Below, piece by piece: positions 63,000 to 64,000 of a stretch of 64,000 nucleotides of DNA. Both the position numbers and the translations under genes were made by a program. The stretch covers positions 186,001 to 250,000 of the forward strand of contig NZ_CP014306.1 in assembly GCF_001557535.2 (NCBI RefSeq), given 5' to 3'. Positions within the stretch are counted from its first letter, which is position 1. Each line of letters begins with the position of its first letter. Origin of the DNA: Burkholderia sp. PAMC 26561 (GTDB lineage: Bacteria; Pseudomonadota; Gammaproteobacteria; Burkholderiales; Burkholderiaceae). Below the pieces are notes generated by a model. It was given only the letters and a program-made list of their open reading frames with translations, was not told the DNA's origin and searched no databases.

Positions 63000-64000
63000 T
63001 CACTCCCACATCTTTTTAAGCCGCGCCGCGATATCCAGCTTCGCCTTCGCCGCCGCGGCCAGTCCGGCGGCGGTCGGCGCAACAGGCTCCGGCACATGCG
63101 GCCAAGCGCGCGCTTCGAATTGCGGCATCAGGTGCGCGGGAATGAAGCGCGTGCGCGCCGCCCACACATGCCGATCGCCCATGGCCGTCTGGTTGTGCAC
63201 GTAAAAGCGTTGTGGCGTGACGATGTGCAAATCCTCTTTTGCCCGCGTCATGGCGACATATAAGAGCCGCCGCTCTTCATCGATTTCCTCGTCGCTGCCT
63301 GTGCCCATGTCCGATGGAATGCAGCCATCCACGCCGTTCAGCACAAACACGTTCTTCCATTCCTGGCCCTTGGCCGAATGGATGGTGGAGAGAATCAGAT
63401 AGTCTTCATCGATGAGCGGAACGCCCGATTCGTCGCTCGTGGCATCGGGCGGATCGAGCGTCAACTCCGTCAGGAAACGCTCGCGCGTGGGATACGTCGA
63501 TGCAATGCTTTCCATCTGCAGGACGTCGCCGTGACGGATCGCCGCGTCTTCATGATTGCGCTCGAGATGCGGTTCATACCATCGGCGAATCATCTCGAAC
63601 TCAGCAGGCCAGCCACTTTCACGCGCGCAAACCTTCGCCATCAACCCTGCGAATACCGGCCAGTCCTCACTCGCTCTTGGCGGCGGCACAAATGCCGCGA
63701 GCGCTGACGCCGTGTTGCCACGTTCCGCAACCTGATCAAGCACTCGTCCGGCAATGGCCGGCCCGATACCCGGCAGCAACTGCACCACGCGAAAGCCTGC
63801 CACACGATCACGCGGATTCTCGGCCCATCGCAACACGGCCAGCACGTCCTTCACATGCACGGAATCGAGAAACTTCAAGCCGCCGAACTTCACGAACGGA
63901 ATGTTGCGCCGGGTCAGTTCGATTTCGAGCGCGGCGCTGTGATGCGCGGCGCGAAACAGCACCGCCTGCTGCTTGAGCGTCATGCCGCCTTCGCGGGCTT
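63000..64000 (-). CDS. UvrD/Rep-family ATP-dependent DNA helicase (5' part missing)
   Basis: Only the C-terminal third or so is in the window; the frame runs open to the right edge. Superfamily 1 motifs IV-VI are visible: QAVLFRAAHHSAALEIEL with IPFVKFGGLKF, motif V LSTIHSAKGQEWKNVFVLN, and motif VI EERRLLYVAMTRAKEDLHI. The C-terminal tail lacks the long UvrD C-terminal extension and ends AAAAKAKLDIAARLKKMWE. It could be UvrD2- or PcrA-like; the subfamily is not resolvable here. Confidence 0.9.
   Translation of the reverse strand, partial: AREGGMTLKQQAVLFRAAHHSAALEIELTRRNIPFVKFGGLKFLDSVHVKDVLAVLRWAENPRDRVAGFRVVQLLPGIGPAIAGRVLDQVAERGNTASALAAFVPPPRASEDWPVFAGLMAKVCARESGWPAEFEMIRRWYEPHLERNHEDAAIRHGDVLQMESIASTYPTRERFLTELTLDPPDATSDESGVPLIDEDYLILSTIHSAKGQEWKNVFVLNGVDGCIPSDMGTGSDEEIDEERRLLYVAMTRAKEDLHIVTPQRFYVHNQTAMGDRHVWAARTRFIPAHLMPQFEARAWPHVPEPVAPTAAGLAAAAKAKLDIAARLKKMWE

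Overview
The window reads as a chromosomal segment of a betaproteobacterium of the Burkholderiaceae, most likely in the Paraburkholderia/Caballeronia/Burkholderia group. The evidence is GC-rich coding sequence, elongation factor P with Arg32 next to the arginine rhamnosyltransferase EarP, the order yceD-rpmF-plsX-fabHDG-acpP-fabF followed by rpoE-rseAB-mucD-lepA-lepB-rnc-era-recO-pdxJ-acpS-nagZ, and low-complexity extensions on RNase III, RecO, UvrC and RNase E. No genus was confirmed by search.

Layout. 1-5.5 kb: the 3' end of an ABC exporter, the trehalose pair otsB-otsA, a SCO1-type copper protein, an ElaA-like acetyltransferase, and the tRNA run Gly-Gly-Cys behind its own consensus promoter. 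5.6-12.8 kb: pgsA, uvrC, earP-efp, a BON-domain lipoprotein, and an orphan sigma54-type response regulator with altered key motifs. 12.9-33.1 kb: one long minus-strand block covering envelope and lipid synthesis (fab genes, plsX, acpS), ribosomal L32, the sigma-E module (rpoE, rseA, rseB, mucD), EF4, signal peptidase, RNase III, Era, RecO, PdxJ and NagZ. 33.5-42.3 kb: maf and an RsmI-like methyltransferase facing an sppA-Rieske-gph-rluC block, then a gene-free stretch of about 930 nt leading into rne.

42.5-52.6 kb: moaA-mobA-moeA (molybdenum cofactor), a small membrane protein, a GNAT enzyme, rmuC, a 2-hydroxyacid dehydrogenase, a NhaD-type antiporter, pncB and the 7Fe ferredoxin gene fdxA. 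52.6-64 kb is more accessory: tRNA-Asn with a perfect consensus promoter; a vapBC locus whose antitoxin has lost its original start and frame while the toxin looks intact; a FadR-type regulator and a KDG-dehydratase gene sharing three copies of one operator-like motif; lutABC with a recognisable LldR-type operator; a 743-bp imperfect inverted repeat; lldR-galM; a 24-codon membrane microprotein candidate; creA; an unrecognised gene; and the 3' part of a UvrD-family helicase.

Most of the window is ordinary core genome. The less ordinary items are the fold-back repeat at 58.6-59.4 kb, the decayed antitoxin, the degenerate sigma54 activator, the tandem repeats in front of pncB, the shared operator motif around the GntR/kdgD pair, and the microprotein. 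I did not find a clearly new multi-gene system.
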